Positions 24,283-33,129 of a stretch of 64,000 nucleotides of DNA are shown in pieces (positions within the stretch are counted from its first letter, which is position 1; each line of letters starts with the position of its first letter). The translations under genes and the position numbers were made by a program. The notes beneath the pieces are model-generated. The model was not told the origin of the DNA. It saw only the letters and a list, made by a program, of their open reading frames with translations, and ran no database searches. The DNA comes from Taibaiella chishuiensis (GTDB lineage Bacteria; Bacteroidota; Bacteroidia; Chitinophagales; Chitinophagaceae). The DNA is taken from the NCBI RefSeq assembly GCF_003014535.1, contig NZ_PYGD01000003.1:310001-374000 (forward strand), written 5' to 3'.

Positions 24283-25362
24283 TTAAGGGCAGACCATCAG
24301 GTCTGCCTTTTTTTTGTCTGTATGCTCCCAGAAGTAGACCCAGCGGGTAACATCGTTATAGGTATTGATGCCGTCGCGCTGGCCATGCAGTTTCAGGTAG
24401 TCGTCGTACAGCGAGGTGGAGATCAGCCTGAACTTGCTGCGGTAGCGCCTGTTCATGGCCCGCAGCGTATCCATATCGTTTTTGCTTTGCTGGTTGAGCG
24501 TGGCAAAAATGCTCTTCGCTACTACGGTGTCTTTGGCTTTAAGGTCGGCGAAGGCATAGAGGAAAAGGTTGAAATAACCGGAGTAGCGGAAAGCGGTATT
24601 CTTACTTTCCGTGCAAATGATATAAGCCATCAGGTTGGCGTCGTCTTCTGCTGCAATGCCCGCCTGGTGCGCCATTTCGTGGGACAGTACAAAGGGGTGC
24701 ATAAAGCGCGGGATAAACCGGTTAAACTGCGCCTCGCCGGAGAGCGGGTTATAATAGCCCTGTATGCCCAGGTAGTTGAGCATATAACCCAGCGAGGTGG
24801 GCTTTACCTGTAAGCGGGGCAGGCGGTCGCCGAAGCGCTCATGATAATAGGCATTGGCCATCAGGTTGAGCGTTTTGAGGTCGGCAAATTTCGGGTGCAG
24901 TGCCTGCTCCTCGTTCATACTTTGCACCAGCGACCGGTTGAGTTGTATCAGGGCAGCCGTATCCCATTTCAGGGTTTTAAGATCCCAGCCGGAGGCCAGG
25001 GAGGGGCGGGCATAATTGCCGCCCCAAAAAAAGAGGAAACAGGTATAAACAGCCAGGGGCAAGGTAAAGAAGCGCAATAACTCGACCCATAGATCCGTTT
25101 TGTTTTTACGATAGGTAAACAGGAAATAAACGCAACGGATCAGGATGAGCAGCAGGAGCAGCGCCAGCACGAGGTAGACGATATCGCCCACACTGAGCGG
25201 TATACCGTTGAACAGGTAGCTGCGCCCCCGTTGCAACGGCAGGAAGATATGGCGGATGTAAAACAGCAAAGCCGGCTCGCTGTGACCGATGGCGTATTGT
25301 AGCCCAATAACCAGGATCAGCAGCAAAGCCAGCAGGGCCAGCCTTATGTAAATGCTTTTCAT
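24283..25362 (-). CDS. DUF3810 membrane protein with HExxH motif
   Basis: 359 residues. Membrane segments near residues 6-25, 55-85 and 95-115, then a large extracytoplasmic domain with SHEMAHQAGIAAEDDANLM, an HExxH zinc-peptidase-like motif followed by a Glu/Asp-rich stretch that could supply the third ligand. By family (DUF3810) it is a predicted membrane metallopeptidase; no substrate is known. The last seven codons (ADLMVCP, stop) include the two arms of the hairpin that ends the convergent TPR gene. Alone on the minus strand here. Confidence 0.85.
   Translation of the reverse strand: MKSIYIRLALLALLLILVIGLQYAIGHSEPALLFYIRHIFLPLQRGRSYLFNGIPLSVGDIVYLVLALLLLLILIRCVYFLFTYRKNKTDLWVELLRFFTLPLAVYTCFLFFWGGNYARPSLASGWDLKTLKWDTAALIQLNRSLVQSMNEEQALHPKFADLKTLNLMANAYYHERFGDRLPRLQVKPTSLGYMLNYLGIQGYYNPLSGEAQFNRFIPRFMHPFVLSHEMAHQAGIAAEDDANLMAYIICTESKNTAFRYSGYFNLFLYAFADLKAKDTVVAKSIFATLNQQSKNDMDTLRAMNRRYRSKFRLISTSLYDDYLKLHGQRDGINTYNDVTRWVYFWEHTDKKKADLMVCP
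24286..24315 (+). terminator. Terminator of the TPR gene, inside the end of the DUF3810 gene
   Basis: Stem GGCAGACC/GGTCTGCC (24288-24295 with 24300-24307) is followed by eight T on the plus strand. The whole hairpin is coding on the minus strand. It has no T run in the leftward direction. Confidence 0.88.
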
Positions 25363-25458
25363 GTGTCCTGTTTAGCCGGGGAAAGGGGCTTAGGCCTTAA
25401 CGTATCGTTGAACCCTGCACCTCTTATTCTTTAACCTAAATTACCTAACTTTACTAAC

Positions 25459-25977
25459 ATGACGAGGTTATGTTATAGAAACTTTGTTTTTTCTTTGTTA
25501 TTTGTTCTTGTTGCAAACACGGCCGGGGCACAGTTTCGCCAGGCCAGCATAGGGATTAACGGGCTTACCTGCTCGCAATGCAGCCGCAGCGTGGAGATGC
25601 AGTTACGCAAGTTGAATTTTATCAGTGATGTAGACATGGACCTGGAACATAAAAACGGGGTACTGCATTTTAAGACGAACAGTAAGGTGGATATGAAAGC
25701 GATTGCCGGTGCGGTTAAAGATGCCGGTTTTTCGGTACGCTACCTGAAAGCGGATATCGATATGGACCAGGTAACGCCGGCTGAAAACGGCGCCTGTTTT
25801 AAGATCAGGGGCGATGTATACTACCTGTTGGCGCCCCTGGCAACCCACACTTCGAAAGTTACTTTCCGCTTTATGGACTATGCCTCTAAAAAAGAACTCC
25901 AGGCTTATGCCCTCCCGGACAAGACCACGGCCGCCTGCAAAGGCAACCGGGTATACCATATTGTGGCCGAGCCCTGA
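25459..25977 (+). CDS. Periplasmic heavy-metal-associated (HMA) domain protein
   Basis: 172 residues: signal peptide to about residue 24 (ANTAGA), then an HMA domain with INGLTCSQCSRSVEMQLRKL, holding Cys38 and Cys41 of the CxxC metal site. A second beta domain of about 80 residues follows (GACFKIRGDVYYLLAPL ...). HMA domains bind Cu(I) or similar soft metals. An exported HMA protein suggests periplasmic metal capture or delivery. The next gene, an outer-membrane-like protein, follows after 87 bases on the same strand and probably belongs to the same transcript. A TAACTTTA-like box is seen just upstream. Confidence 0.85.
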   Translation: MTRLCYRNFVFSLLFVLVANTAGAQFRQASIGINGLTCSQCSRSVEMQLRKLNFISDVDMDLEHKNGVLHFKTNSKVDMKAIAGAVKDAGFSVRYLKADIDMDQVTPAENGACFKIRGDVYYLLAPLATHTSKVTFRFMDYASKKELQAYALPDKTTAACKGNRVYHIVAEP

Positions 25978-26064
25978 AACGTAGCGTGATGCCTGCCTGT
26001 TGCAGGTTGGATAACCCTGCTCCCCTTTTGCTCCCGTTTTTTCTTCTGTATATCCTGTATCGTT

Positions 26065-27030
26065 TTGAAAAGCTTTCTTACCATAGCGGCGCTTTGTTTT
26101 TCCGGTCTTGCGGGTGCGCAGGAGCTCTTTCCCCTGAGCGAGCCTGCCAGCACGATACCCAAAGGTGCGCTGGGTGTACGCCTGTTTTCCGAAACCTATA
26201 ACGAGGTGAACCAGTTGCGGAATATGGCCGGCTTAAGACTGATGTACGGCGTTAGTTCGAAGTTGTCGGTATACCTGACCGGCATCGTATCCAATCACCA
26301 TGGCGAAAAACTGCCCCTCGAATTTCCATTTCATAATACCCCCGAACGGGGCGCTTACTACCCTTACAGGTTCAATGGCGTACATGCCTATGCCAAGTAC
26401 CGTTTCCTGAGCAAGGACGGCGAGGGCAGTCACCTGCGGCTGGCCGCCTATGCCGAAGCCACTTATGTAAACACCACCCACCACGAAACGGAGCCCGACC
26501 TCGCGATGGGCGATAACAAAGGCGTAGGGGCCGGGCTGATCGGTACCTACCTGCTGCGTAAATTCGCCGTATCCCTAACGGGGGGCATTATCCTGCCGGC
26601 AGCGTATACCGGTGTATCGCCCGATCCTATTTCCTCCTTACCCGATGTGCCGGTACGGGTGCAGTATGGCAAAGCAATTACCTATAGCCTGTCATTCGGC
26701 TACCTGTTGCTGCCCCGCAGGTACAAAGACTACGACCAGACCAATGTCAATCTTTACCTCGAGTTTCGCGGAAAAGCCTTCCAGGCCTCGAAAGTAGATA
26801 TCTTCGTAGGGTTGCCCAACGAGTACTTCCTCTACCCGGAGCGTTATCCGCCTGCTTTGCAGAAGGGTTATTATGTAGATGTAAGCCCGGGCGTACAATT
26901 TATCATCAGGTCCAACCTGCGTATCGATTGTTCTGCCACCTTCAGTTCGATGGGTATTTCCTATGCCCGGCTTTACCCCGTATTCAACCTGGGTGTACAA
27001 CGTTACTTTTTCCCCCGCAAAAAGACTTAG
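26065..27030 (+). CDS. Outer-membrane beta-barrel-like protein with TTG start
   Basis: 321 residues. The only sensible start is TTG at 26065, which gives a perfect signal peptide MKSFLTIAALCFSGLAGAQ; no ATG is available in front of it. The mature part has alternating strands with aromatic ends (LGVRLFSETYNEV, AGLRLMYGVSSKLSVYLTG, YAEATYVNTTHH, AVSLTGGIILPAAYTG) and ends with VQRYFFP plus a basic tail, like a 10-14-strand barrel. It follows the HMA protein gene, so a role in outer-membrane passage of a metal is a fair inference, but no family could be named. Confidence 0.75.
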   Translation: MKSFLTIAALCFSGLAGAQELFPLSEPASTIPKGALGVRLFSETYNEVNQLRNMAGLRLMYGVSSKLSVYLTGIVSNHHGEKLPLEFPFHNTPERGAYYPYRFNGVHAYAKYRFLSKDGEGSHLRLAAYAEATYVNTTHHETEPDLAMGDNKGVGAGLIGTYLLRKFAVSLTGGIILPAAYTGVSPDPISSLPDVPVRVQYGKAITYSLSFGYLLLPRRYKDYDQTNVNLYLEFRGKAFQASKVDIFVGLPNEYFLYPERYPPALQKGYYVDVSPGVQFIIRSNLRIDCSATFSSMGISYARLYPVFNLGVQRYFFPRKKT

Positions 27031-27122
27031 GATCAAGCAGAAAACTTGGGGGGTAGATCAAGATGCCTTGTATTTCATCTTATTTCTTCTATACAGGGAC
27101 GCTTTATAAATTTGAACCTAAA

Positions 27123-27225
27123 GAATGAGGGCCCGACAAAGCGATTCGGTTAATCTAACGCTATTTTTTTCTCGCTGCGGAGCCGCGCTCGCTGCGAGAA
27201 AAAATGAAATTCGCGGGACCCCATT
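27123..27225. repeat. Long imperfect palindrome in an intergenic region
   Basis: An inner stem TTTTTTCTCGC/GCGAGAAAAAA (27165-27175 with 27194-27204) encloses an 18-base GC-rich loop with repeated CGCTGCG. An outer pair GAATGAGGGCCCG / CGGGACCCCATTC (27123-27135 with about 27213-27225) matches 11 of 13. The T tract precedes rather than follows the stem in both directions, so this is not a standard terminator. It lies in the 341-base gap between two convergent genes (27031-27371), where I see nothing else. Confidence 0.5.
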
Positions 27226-27371
27226 CGCCCGCCAGGACCTGGTATTGCAGTGTATTTATCTATCCAGGATAACTTAAGTGCTCCCTATTAATTTCCCTTG
27301 AATAAATAACAGAGGAACAGATCTTCGGGCTCGATTTTTAATCCCCCCAGAAATTCTGCCTGATCCAAGAC

Positions 27372-29078
27372 TTAGCGCATAATAAACTTGCTCCTGAAGG
27401 CATTGTTGCTGCCGTTATGCAGCAGCACGAAATACAGGCCGGGCGCCAGTCCTGAAACCGGTATGCTGAACGTTCCCGGTTTGCCGTCCAGCGATTCTTT
27501 AAGCACCAGCTGGCCATTGGTATTGCGGATCTCCAATTGATTAAAAGCCTCTTCGAGCAGGAACCGCAGCGAGCCGTCCTCCACCAGGGTAGGGTATACC
27601 AGGTTGCGGGGCTCGGTACCGGTAGGTATACGCAGTATGGGCGAATAACGGGATTCACCGTTGATATCCGTCATGTTCAGGCGATAGTAGAGGTCGCCTT
27701 TCTGATCCGTTTCGTGCCGGAAGCTGTAGCGGCCGCCGCTTACACTATTATTGGCCGTTACCTTACCAATGCTCTCATACCGGATGCCATCGGTGCTGTA
27801 GGCAATGTCAAAATGAGACAGGGCTTGTTCCGAAGCCGTTTCCCATTGTAATTCCGAAGCCCCGTTATGATACCTGCCGGTAAAGCGGGTAAGCACAAGC
27901 GGTAGTACGGTGGCCAGCTCTACCTTATACACGGCATTGCCCGAAAGTGATGCCGCGTAAAGCGCACCGTTTTCGGCTTCGCCAAAGGTGGCGATATTGC
28001 CCGGGAAGCCTGCCGATACCTGTTGGAATACATTCCATCCGCCGGTACCATTGGGGCCTATCGTCCATTGATTGCCCGATATGTAGTCGGCGCAAATGTA
28101 ATAACCGGCAAGACCGGGGTATTCGGCGCCTCGGTATACATAACCGCCGGTAATCGAGAAGCCGCCGCTGGTATTGTTATGGCCGTACCCGAATATAGGC
28201 GCTACGTAAGCCGATGCGGGCTGACAACCGGCTGTGTTGTAGGTAGAATCGCCTTCGTAGCAGCGCCAGCCGTAATTAATGCCGCCGGTGCTGCCCGCAG
28301 CGCGGTAATTGACCTCTTCCACAGCGCCCTGTCCCACATCGGCGATCCACATGTCGCCGTTACTGCGGTCGAAGCTCCAGCGCCAGGGGTTGCGCAGGCC
28401 CATAGCCCAGATCTCGTCGCGTATAGCCGGGTCGCTTACATAGGGATTGTCGGGCGGAATGGTATAAAAGGGGGCGGTAGCGGTGGTGGTCACATTAAGG
28501 CGGAGCATTTTGCCCAGCAACGAGTTGCCGTTCTGTGCATTGTTGGGCACATCGCCGCCGCCGCCGCCATCGCCGGTTCCGAGGTACAGGTAACCATCGG
28601 CGCCGAACTGCAGTTTGCCGCCGTTATGGTTATTATTGGTGGGGTGGGGAATATTAAGCACCACCTGTTTGGAGGCGGCATCGGCTGCATTACCATTGCC
28701 GGCGCTTACCTGGTAACGTGCTATTTCCAGGCTCAGGTCGGGCAGGGTATAGTAAACATAAAAAAGGCCATTGCTGGCATAATTGGGGTGGAAGGCCATG
28801 CTGAGCAGGCCGCCTTCGCCGCCTGTACCAATACCGGTTACGGTAAGAAAATCGCCCAGGTAGGCCATAGCAGCGGAGTATACGCGTATCGTGCCGCCGC
28901 GTTGTACCACGAATAGCCTGTTGCTGCCATCGCCGGCATTAACGATATCGATCGGGTTGCTTAAGCCTGTGCTGATCTGGGGAGTATATTGTAATACCGG
29001 TTGTTGTGCGGTTGCCCTGCCGCTTATTTGTACCAGGAGCAGCAATGCTGCTATCGGGAATAAAAGTCTTGGTTTCAT
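27372..29078 (-). CDS. PQQ-dependent sugar dehydrogenase with T9SS sorting domain
   Basis: 568 residues: signal peptide (to about residue 24, ATAQ), then a six-bladed propeller of the soluble glucose/sorbosone dehydrogenase family. Seen: NRLFVVQRGGTIRVY, GGEGGLLSMAFHPNYASNG, HNGGKLQFGADGYLYLGTGDGG, MGLRNPWRWSFDRSNG and YGWRCYEGD. From about residue 395 there is a linker domain (LTRFTGRYHNGASELQWET) and at the end a T9SS sorting domain (FNQLEIRNTNGQLVLKES, GLYFVLLHNG, KFIMR). It should be exported and oxidise a sugar with PQQ outside the outer membrane. A Gly-rich DGGGGGD insertion lies in the propeller. No clear terminator. Confidence 0.9.
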   Translation of the reverse strand: MKPRLLFPIAALLLLVQISGRATAQQPVLQYTPQISTGLSNPIDIVNAGDGSNRLFVVQRGGTIRVYSAAMAYLGDFLTVTGIGTGGEGGLLSMAFHPNYASNGLFYVYYTLPDLSLEIARYQVSAGNGNAADAASKQVVLNIPHPTNNNHNGGKLQFGADGYLYLGTGDGGGGGDVPNNAQNGNSLLGKMLRLNVTTTATAPFYTIPPDNPYVSDPAIRDEIWAMGLRNPWRWSFDRSNGDMWIADVGQGAVEEVNYRAAGSTGGINYGWRCYEGDSTYNTAGCQPASAYVAPIFGYGHNNTSGGFSITGGYVYRGAEYPGLAGYYICADYISGNQWTIGPNGTGGWNVFQQVSAGFPGNIATFGEAENGALYAASLSGNAVYKVELATVLPLVLTRFTGRYHNGASELQWETASEQALSHFDIAYSTDGIRYESIGKVTANNSVSGGRYSFRHETDQKGDLYYRLNMTDINGESRYSPILRIPTGTEPRNLVYPTLVEDGSLRFLLEEAFNQLEIRNTNGQLVLKESLDGKPGTFSIPVSGLAPGLYFVLLHNGSNNAFRSKFIMR

Positions 29079-29311
29079 AATATTCGTTTTTGGTTATAGT
29101 TTGGTTGCGGTTTGTACAAGAGGTAATAAAGTCGTCTAATGCACGGAAATCTTATATATCCAACATATATTTGTATTGATTGTATGACAAGCAAACGTTA
29201 AATCGATATGTGACGGGCCCTTCAGGGGCTTGTATCGCACATGGGGCAACGGATTGCCGCCGATGCCGTACTTTCGCTCCTGTATCTTGTTTTTGTGTTT
29301 ATTCCTTGGCC

Positions 29312-32300
29312 ATGCGTTTTCCTGCCCGTTCTCTTTACCTGGTTGCCGTCCTGTTTTTTGTATTGTATGCGCCGCGCAGTGCTGCTCAGCGGCCCGGCCG
29401 TTATCCCAGCCTGCTCTGGGAGATCACGGGTAAGGGCTTGCAGCGTCCTTCCTACCTTTTTGGTACGATGCACATCAGCAATAAAATGGTGTTTAACCTG
29501 AGCGATAGTTTTTATGCCGCGATTAAGAACGTGGATGCCGTAGCTATCGAACTCGATCCCGAGTACTGGCAACAGGATATTCCGCGGCTCAACCGGCAGG
29601 GCGAGGCATACCGTTATTATGCTTCTACTTACTTTACCGATTACCTTACCGAAAAGGCTTATACCGAAGGCGATTATGTACCGCAGCTGCGTGATGTGCT
29701 GCGTACCGAGCCCGAGCTGAATGATGCCCTGCTGTACCGCAGCGAAAGCAGTATCGACAATTTCCAGGAAGACACTTACCTCGATCTGTACATCTACCAG
29801 ACCGGCAAAAAGCTGGGCAAGCAAACCACCGGTGTGGAAACCTTTATAGAAGCCCAGCGGATGATGGTAGAAGCTTATGTGGATATGGCCAACGACGAAA
29901 CCCGCAACCAGGCCGGCGATGCCCAGGGCCGGTATGGCGATGTGGGCCAACGGATACAGGATGCCTACCGGCGCGGCGACCTCGACCTGCTCGATTCGCT
30001 GAGCACGCTGACCGAGCCTTCGCGGCTGTTTACCCGTAAGTTCCTGTACGACCGTAACGGCACCCAGGCAAGGGCCATCGATAGTATTATCCGTACCCGG
30101 AGCCTGTTTGCCGGCGTAGGTGCGGCGCACCTGCCCGGTAAGGAGGGCGTGATCGAGTTGCTCCGGGCCAAAGGGTATACGCTGCGGCCGGTTTATATGC
30201 AGGACCGGAGCGCGGTGCAAAAAGAGTATATCGATTCGCTTACCGTGCCGGTGCGCTTCCGGCGGCAGTATGCAGCCGATAGCTTTTTCAGTGTATCGGC
30301 GCCGGGGCAGCTCAATGTTACCGATGATAACAGCATGTTTTCCAAATTACACTATGCAGACATGGGCAATGGGTCCTATTACCTTATTTCACGGGTAAAG
30401 ACCAATATCCTGTTTAACGGTTACCGCGAACAGGAGCAACTGCACCTGATCGACAGCCTACTGTACGAAAATATACCCGGCAGGATCATCAGCCGGGAAG
30501 CAATTGTGCGGGATGGCTACAAAGGCTTCGATATCCTTAACCGTACCCGTAAGGGCGATATGCAGCGCTACCGGATCCTGGTTACGCCGGGCGAACTGCT
30601 TGTTTTTAAAATGGGTGGCAAAGGCGCTTATGTATATGGCGCAGAAGCCGATACTTTTTTTAATTCCATAAGGATACAGGAAGGTGTTCAAAAGCCCGGC
30701 TGGCAACTGTTCCAGCCTGCTACAGGCGGATTTGAGCTGCGTATGCCGGGCAAGCCCCGTGCTTACTATGCGCTCAGGGGCAGCGATAACCTGCCCGTGT
30801 GGAAATACGAAGCCTACGATCCTGAACAGGGCAATAGTTATGTATTGTTCAAAAAGAGCCTGTATAGTTTCGATTTTATAGAAGCGGATACCTTTGGATT
30901 GGTGCTGGCCGGGGAAAGCTTTTGCAGCGCCGATTTTGTGGTACAGAAAATAGCGCGTACCCTGAAGTCGTACAAGGGCAGGCCGGTGCTCGACCTGGTA
31001 TTGAAAGTAAAGGGCGGCGACTATGTAAAGGCCCGGTTCCTGTTGCAGGGACCGGACTACTACATGCTGGCCGTGCGTACCGCCGACCGGGATTTTGATG
31101 CAACTCCTTTTTTCAATGCCTTTACTGTTGTGCCTTACCGCTATGCACCGGCCACTACGTATACGGATACGAGCCTGGACTTTGTGGTGCAGACACCGGT
31201 ATACCCGCAGGTAGACCCTGAAGTACGGGATATGCTGACCTATGTAAAGAAGAAAGACCGGAATGCCAAAGCCGGCGCCACTTACCGTGCCTTACCCGAG
31301 CACGGGCATGCCAACCTGATCTCCGAAGTCACGGGCGAAGCCGTAGTGATCAATACCTTCAGGTACCCGAAGTATTTCCAGGTAAACGATACGCTGCAGT
31401 TTTTAAACAACCTCTTGTACCCAGATAGCAGCCTGGTGCTGGCCCGCAGGGAATACATTACCCGCGCAGGCTCCAGGTCCGGTATCCTCGTACAATTGCG
31501 GGATACGGGCAGTAGCCGCAGTATCCGGAAGCTCCTGCTGATGCAGGGCCAGCAGGTACTTGTTGCTGCTACGGTAACCGATACCGCAGCGCCGGGAAGC
31601 GATTTTGTCCGGTCTGTTTTTGCGAGCCTCCGGTTTAACGGGGTGCCTGCTGCGCCCGCTTTGTACGATCATAAACGGGATATTTTCCTGGAGGACTATT
31701 ACAGTGCCGATAGTCTTACCCGTAAGATAGCCCGCTCCGCCTTGCCCTCGGTTTCGTTCGGGGCTAAAGGATTGCCCGAGATCAGGAAGGCGCTCGCTGC
31801 CCTGAACCGTGCGGATAAGGACTATTACGACCTCAAAGCCAACCTGATCGCCAAGTTGGGCTTTTGTAACGATACCGCGATCGTAGCCGGTGTTACCGGG
31901 TTTTTAAAAGACCTCTACGAAGCTACCGCTGATACGGCGGTATTCCAGAACGAAGCGCTGGCTGCCCTGGCTAACCTGAAGCAGGAAAAGGCAACCTTGC
32001 TGTTCCGCGACCTGGTATTACAGGATCCGCCTGCTTTTGAAGATACCGAAGAGTACAGCGATTTCCTGAGCGTATACAACGATAGCCTGAAGCTGGCCGC
32101 CCTGTTGTATCCCGGGCTGTTGAACCTGTCGATGATCGAGGCCTATAAAGATCCCGTACGCCGTTTGTTGTCCGACCTGCTGGACAGCAACTATGTGAGC
32201 GCCGGTGTGTACGAGGATTATGTAGGCAATATTTATTTCGATGCCAAACTGGCGTTGAAGAAACTGCAGCGCAGCGCCGGTATTGCGGCCCGGGCGATGG

Positions 32301-32950
32301 AAAGCAACGAGGAGGCAGGCCGCGAAGGATATACCGACATCGACACTACGAATAACAGTTTGTATTATTACGAGGCATTGCTGATGCCGTATTATGATAA
32401 GAATCCGAACCTGCCTTCATTTTTCGATAAACTGCTGCAGACGCCCGACCGGCAGGTAAGGCTGAATACCGCCATGCTGATGCTCCGCTACGGCAAGCCG
32501 GTGCCGGATAGCATATGGCAGGTACTGGGCAGCGATGCACAATACGGCGCCTACCTGTACTCCAGGTTGCAACGGTCGGGACATGCCGCGCTGTTCCCGC
32601 CGCGTTATGGCTCGCAGGAGCTGCTCTCGGCCAGTATGATGAAGGCTTATATGGGCGGCAGCCTGGATTCGCTGGCTTTGCTCATGCAGCAAGAGCTTAG
32701 TTATAAGGGCGAACGGGGCAAAGTCTATTTTTATAAATACCGCACGCAAAAAGACGGCGAATGGAAACTCGCTATGAATGGCCTTTTACAACATAAAGAC
32801 CGCAGGGTACAGAACAACGGATCGCTGTTTATGGTATCTGAAAAGCCTTTGCTGACCGATGTGCCGCTGCAGGAGCAGATGGAACGGCAGATTAAGCGGT
32901 TAATGATCAGCAGCGAAGACTCGGGTCGCGCGTTCTACAACAGGGAGTAG
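29312..32950 (+). CDS. Very large TraB/GumN-domain secreted protein
   Basis: 1212 residues from ATG 29312, with a signal-like start MRFPARSLYLVAVLFFVLY. Residues about 33-290 are a TraB/GumN domain: SLLWEITGKGLQRPSYLFG, GTMHIS (residues 51-56) and GVGAAHLPGKEGVIELL (about 266-282), with the Glu and His residues shared by this metalloprotease-like family. About 900 further residues do not match anything I know. They include beta-rich blocks around 340-800 (repeated FxxxV.T.VYPQVDPEV-like segments) and a helical, HEAT-like tail (ALAALNRADKDYYDLKANL, DRQVRLNTAMLMLRYGKPV). GumN/TraB proteins are normally about 300 residues, so this is an unusual fusion. The TTG at 29180 adds only non-conserved residues and was rejected. 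Confidence 0.85.
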   Translation: MRFPARSLYLVAVLFFVLYAPRSAAQRPGRYPSLLWEITGKGLQRPSYLFGTMHISNKMVFNLSDSFYAAIKNVDAVAIELDPEYWQQDIPRLNRQGEAYRYYASTYFTDYLTEKAYTEGDYVPQLRDVLRTEPELNDALLYRSESSIDNFQEDTYLDLYIYQTGKKLGKQTTGVETFIEAQRMMVEAYVDMANDETRNQAGDAQGRYGDVGQRIQDAYRRGDLDLLDSLSTLTEPSRLFTRKFLYDRNGTQARAIDSIIRTRSLFAGVGAAHLPGKEGVIELLRAKGYTLRPVYMQDRSAVQKEYIDSLTVPVRFRRQYAADSFFSVSAPGQLNVTDDNSMFSKLHYADMGNGSYYLISRVKTNILFNGYREQEQLHLIDSLLYENIPGRIISREAIVRDGYKGFDILNRTRKGDMQRYRILVTPGELLVFKMGGKGAYVYGAEADTFFNSIRIQEGVQKPGWQLFQPATGGFELRMPGKPRAYYALRGSDNLPVWKYEAYDPEQGNSYVLFKKSLYSFDFIEADTFGLVLAGESFCSADFVVQKIARTLKSYKGRPVLDLVLKVKGGDYVKARFLLQGPDYYMLAVRTADRDFDATPFFNAFTVVPYRYAPATTYTDTSLDFVVQTPVYPQVDPEVRDMLTYVKKKDRNAKAGATYRALPEHGHANLISEVTGEAVVINTFRYPKYFQVNDTLQFLNNLLYPDSSLVLARREYITRAGSRSGILVQLRDTGSSRSIRKLLLMQGQQVLVAATVTDTAAPGSDFVRSVFASLRFNGVPAAPALYDHKRDIFLEDYYSADSLTRKIARSALPSVSFGAKGLPEIRKALAALNRADKDYYDLKANLIAKLGFCNDTAIVAGVTGFLKDLYEATADTAVFQNEALAALANLKQEKATLLFRDLVLQDPPAFEDTEEYSDFLSVYNDSLKLAALLYPGLLNLSMIEAYKDPVRRLLSDLLDSNYVSAGVYEDYVGNIYFDAKLALKKLQRSAGIAARAMESNEEAGREGYTDIDTTNNSLYYYEALLMPYYDKNPNLPSFFDKLLQTPDRQVRLNTAMLMLRYGKPVPDSIWQVLGSDAQYGAYLYSRLQRSGHAALFPPRYGSQELLSASMMKAYMGGSLDSLALLMQQELSYKGERGKVYFYKYRTQKDGEWKLAMNGLLQHKDRRVQNNGSLFMVSEKPLLTDVPLQEQMERQIKRLMISSEDSGRAFYNRE

Positions 32951-33068
32951 TAAACAGGAGGAGGCAGGCATGTATATAACATATGGCTGAGGCACCGGAA
33001 GCTATACCTGATTTGCAGTTTTGATATTTAAATTTTAAAAATGGTTAGCATTTCTTGTTTTTGGGTCT

Positions 33069-33076
33069 TAACTTTG
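33069..33076 (+). promoter_or_regulatory. -7 promoter element of the sdh operon
   Basis: TAACTTTG fits TAnnTTTG, 53 bases before the sdhC ATG. No TTTG at the ideal -33 spacing. Confidence 0.55.
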
Positions 33077-33129
33077 CAAGCGAAAAAATGACACAAATTT
33101 TACAATTGATTTTTTTCTCTCTCTAAATT

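Noticed and set aside
29180-29311. N-terminal extension of the TraB protein from a TTG
   Set aside because: Extra residues are Cys/Arg-rich and lack conservation features, while ATG 29312 opens with a signal-like segment.
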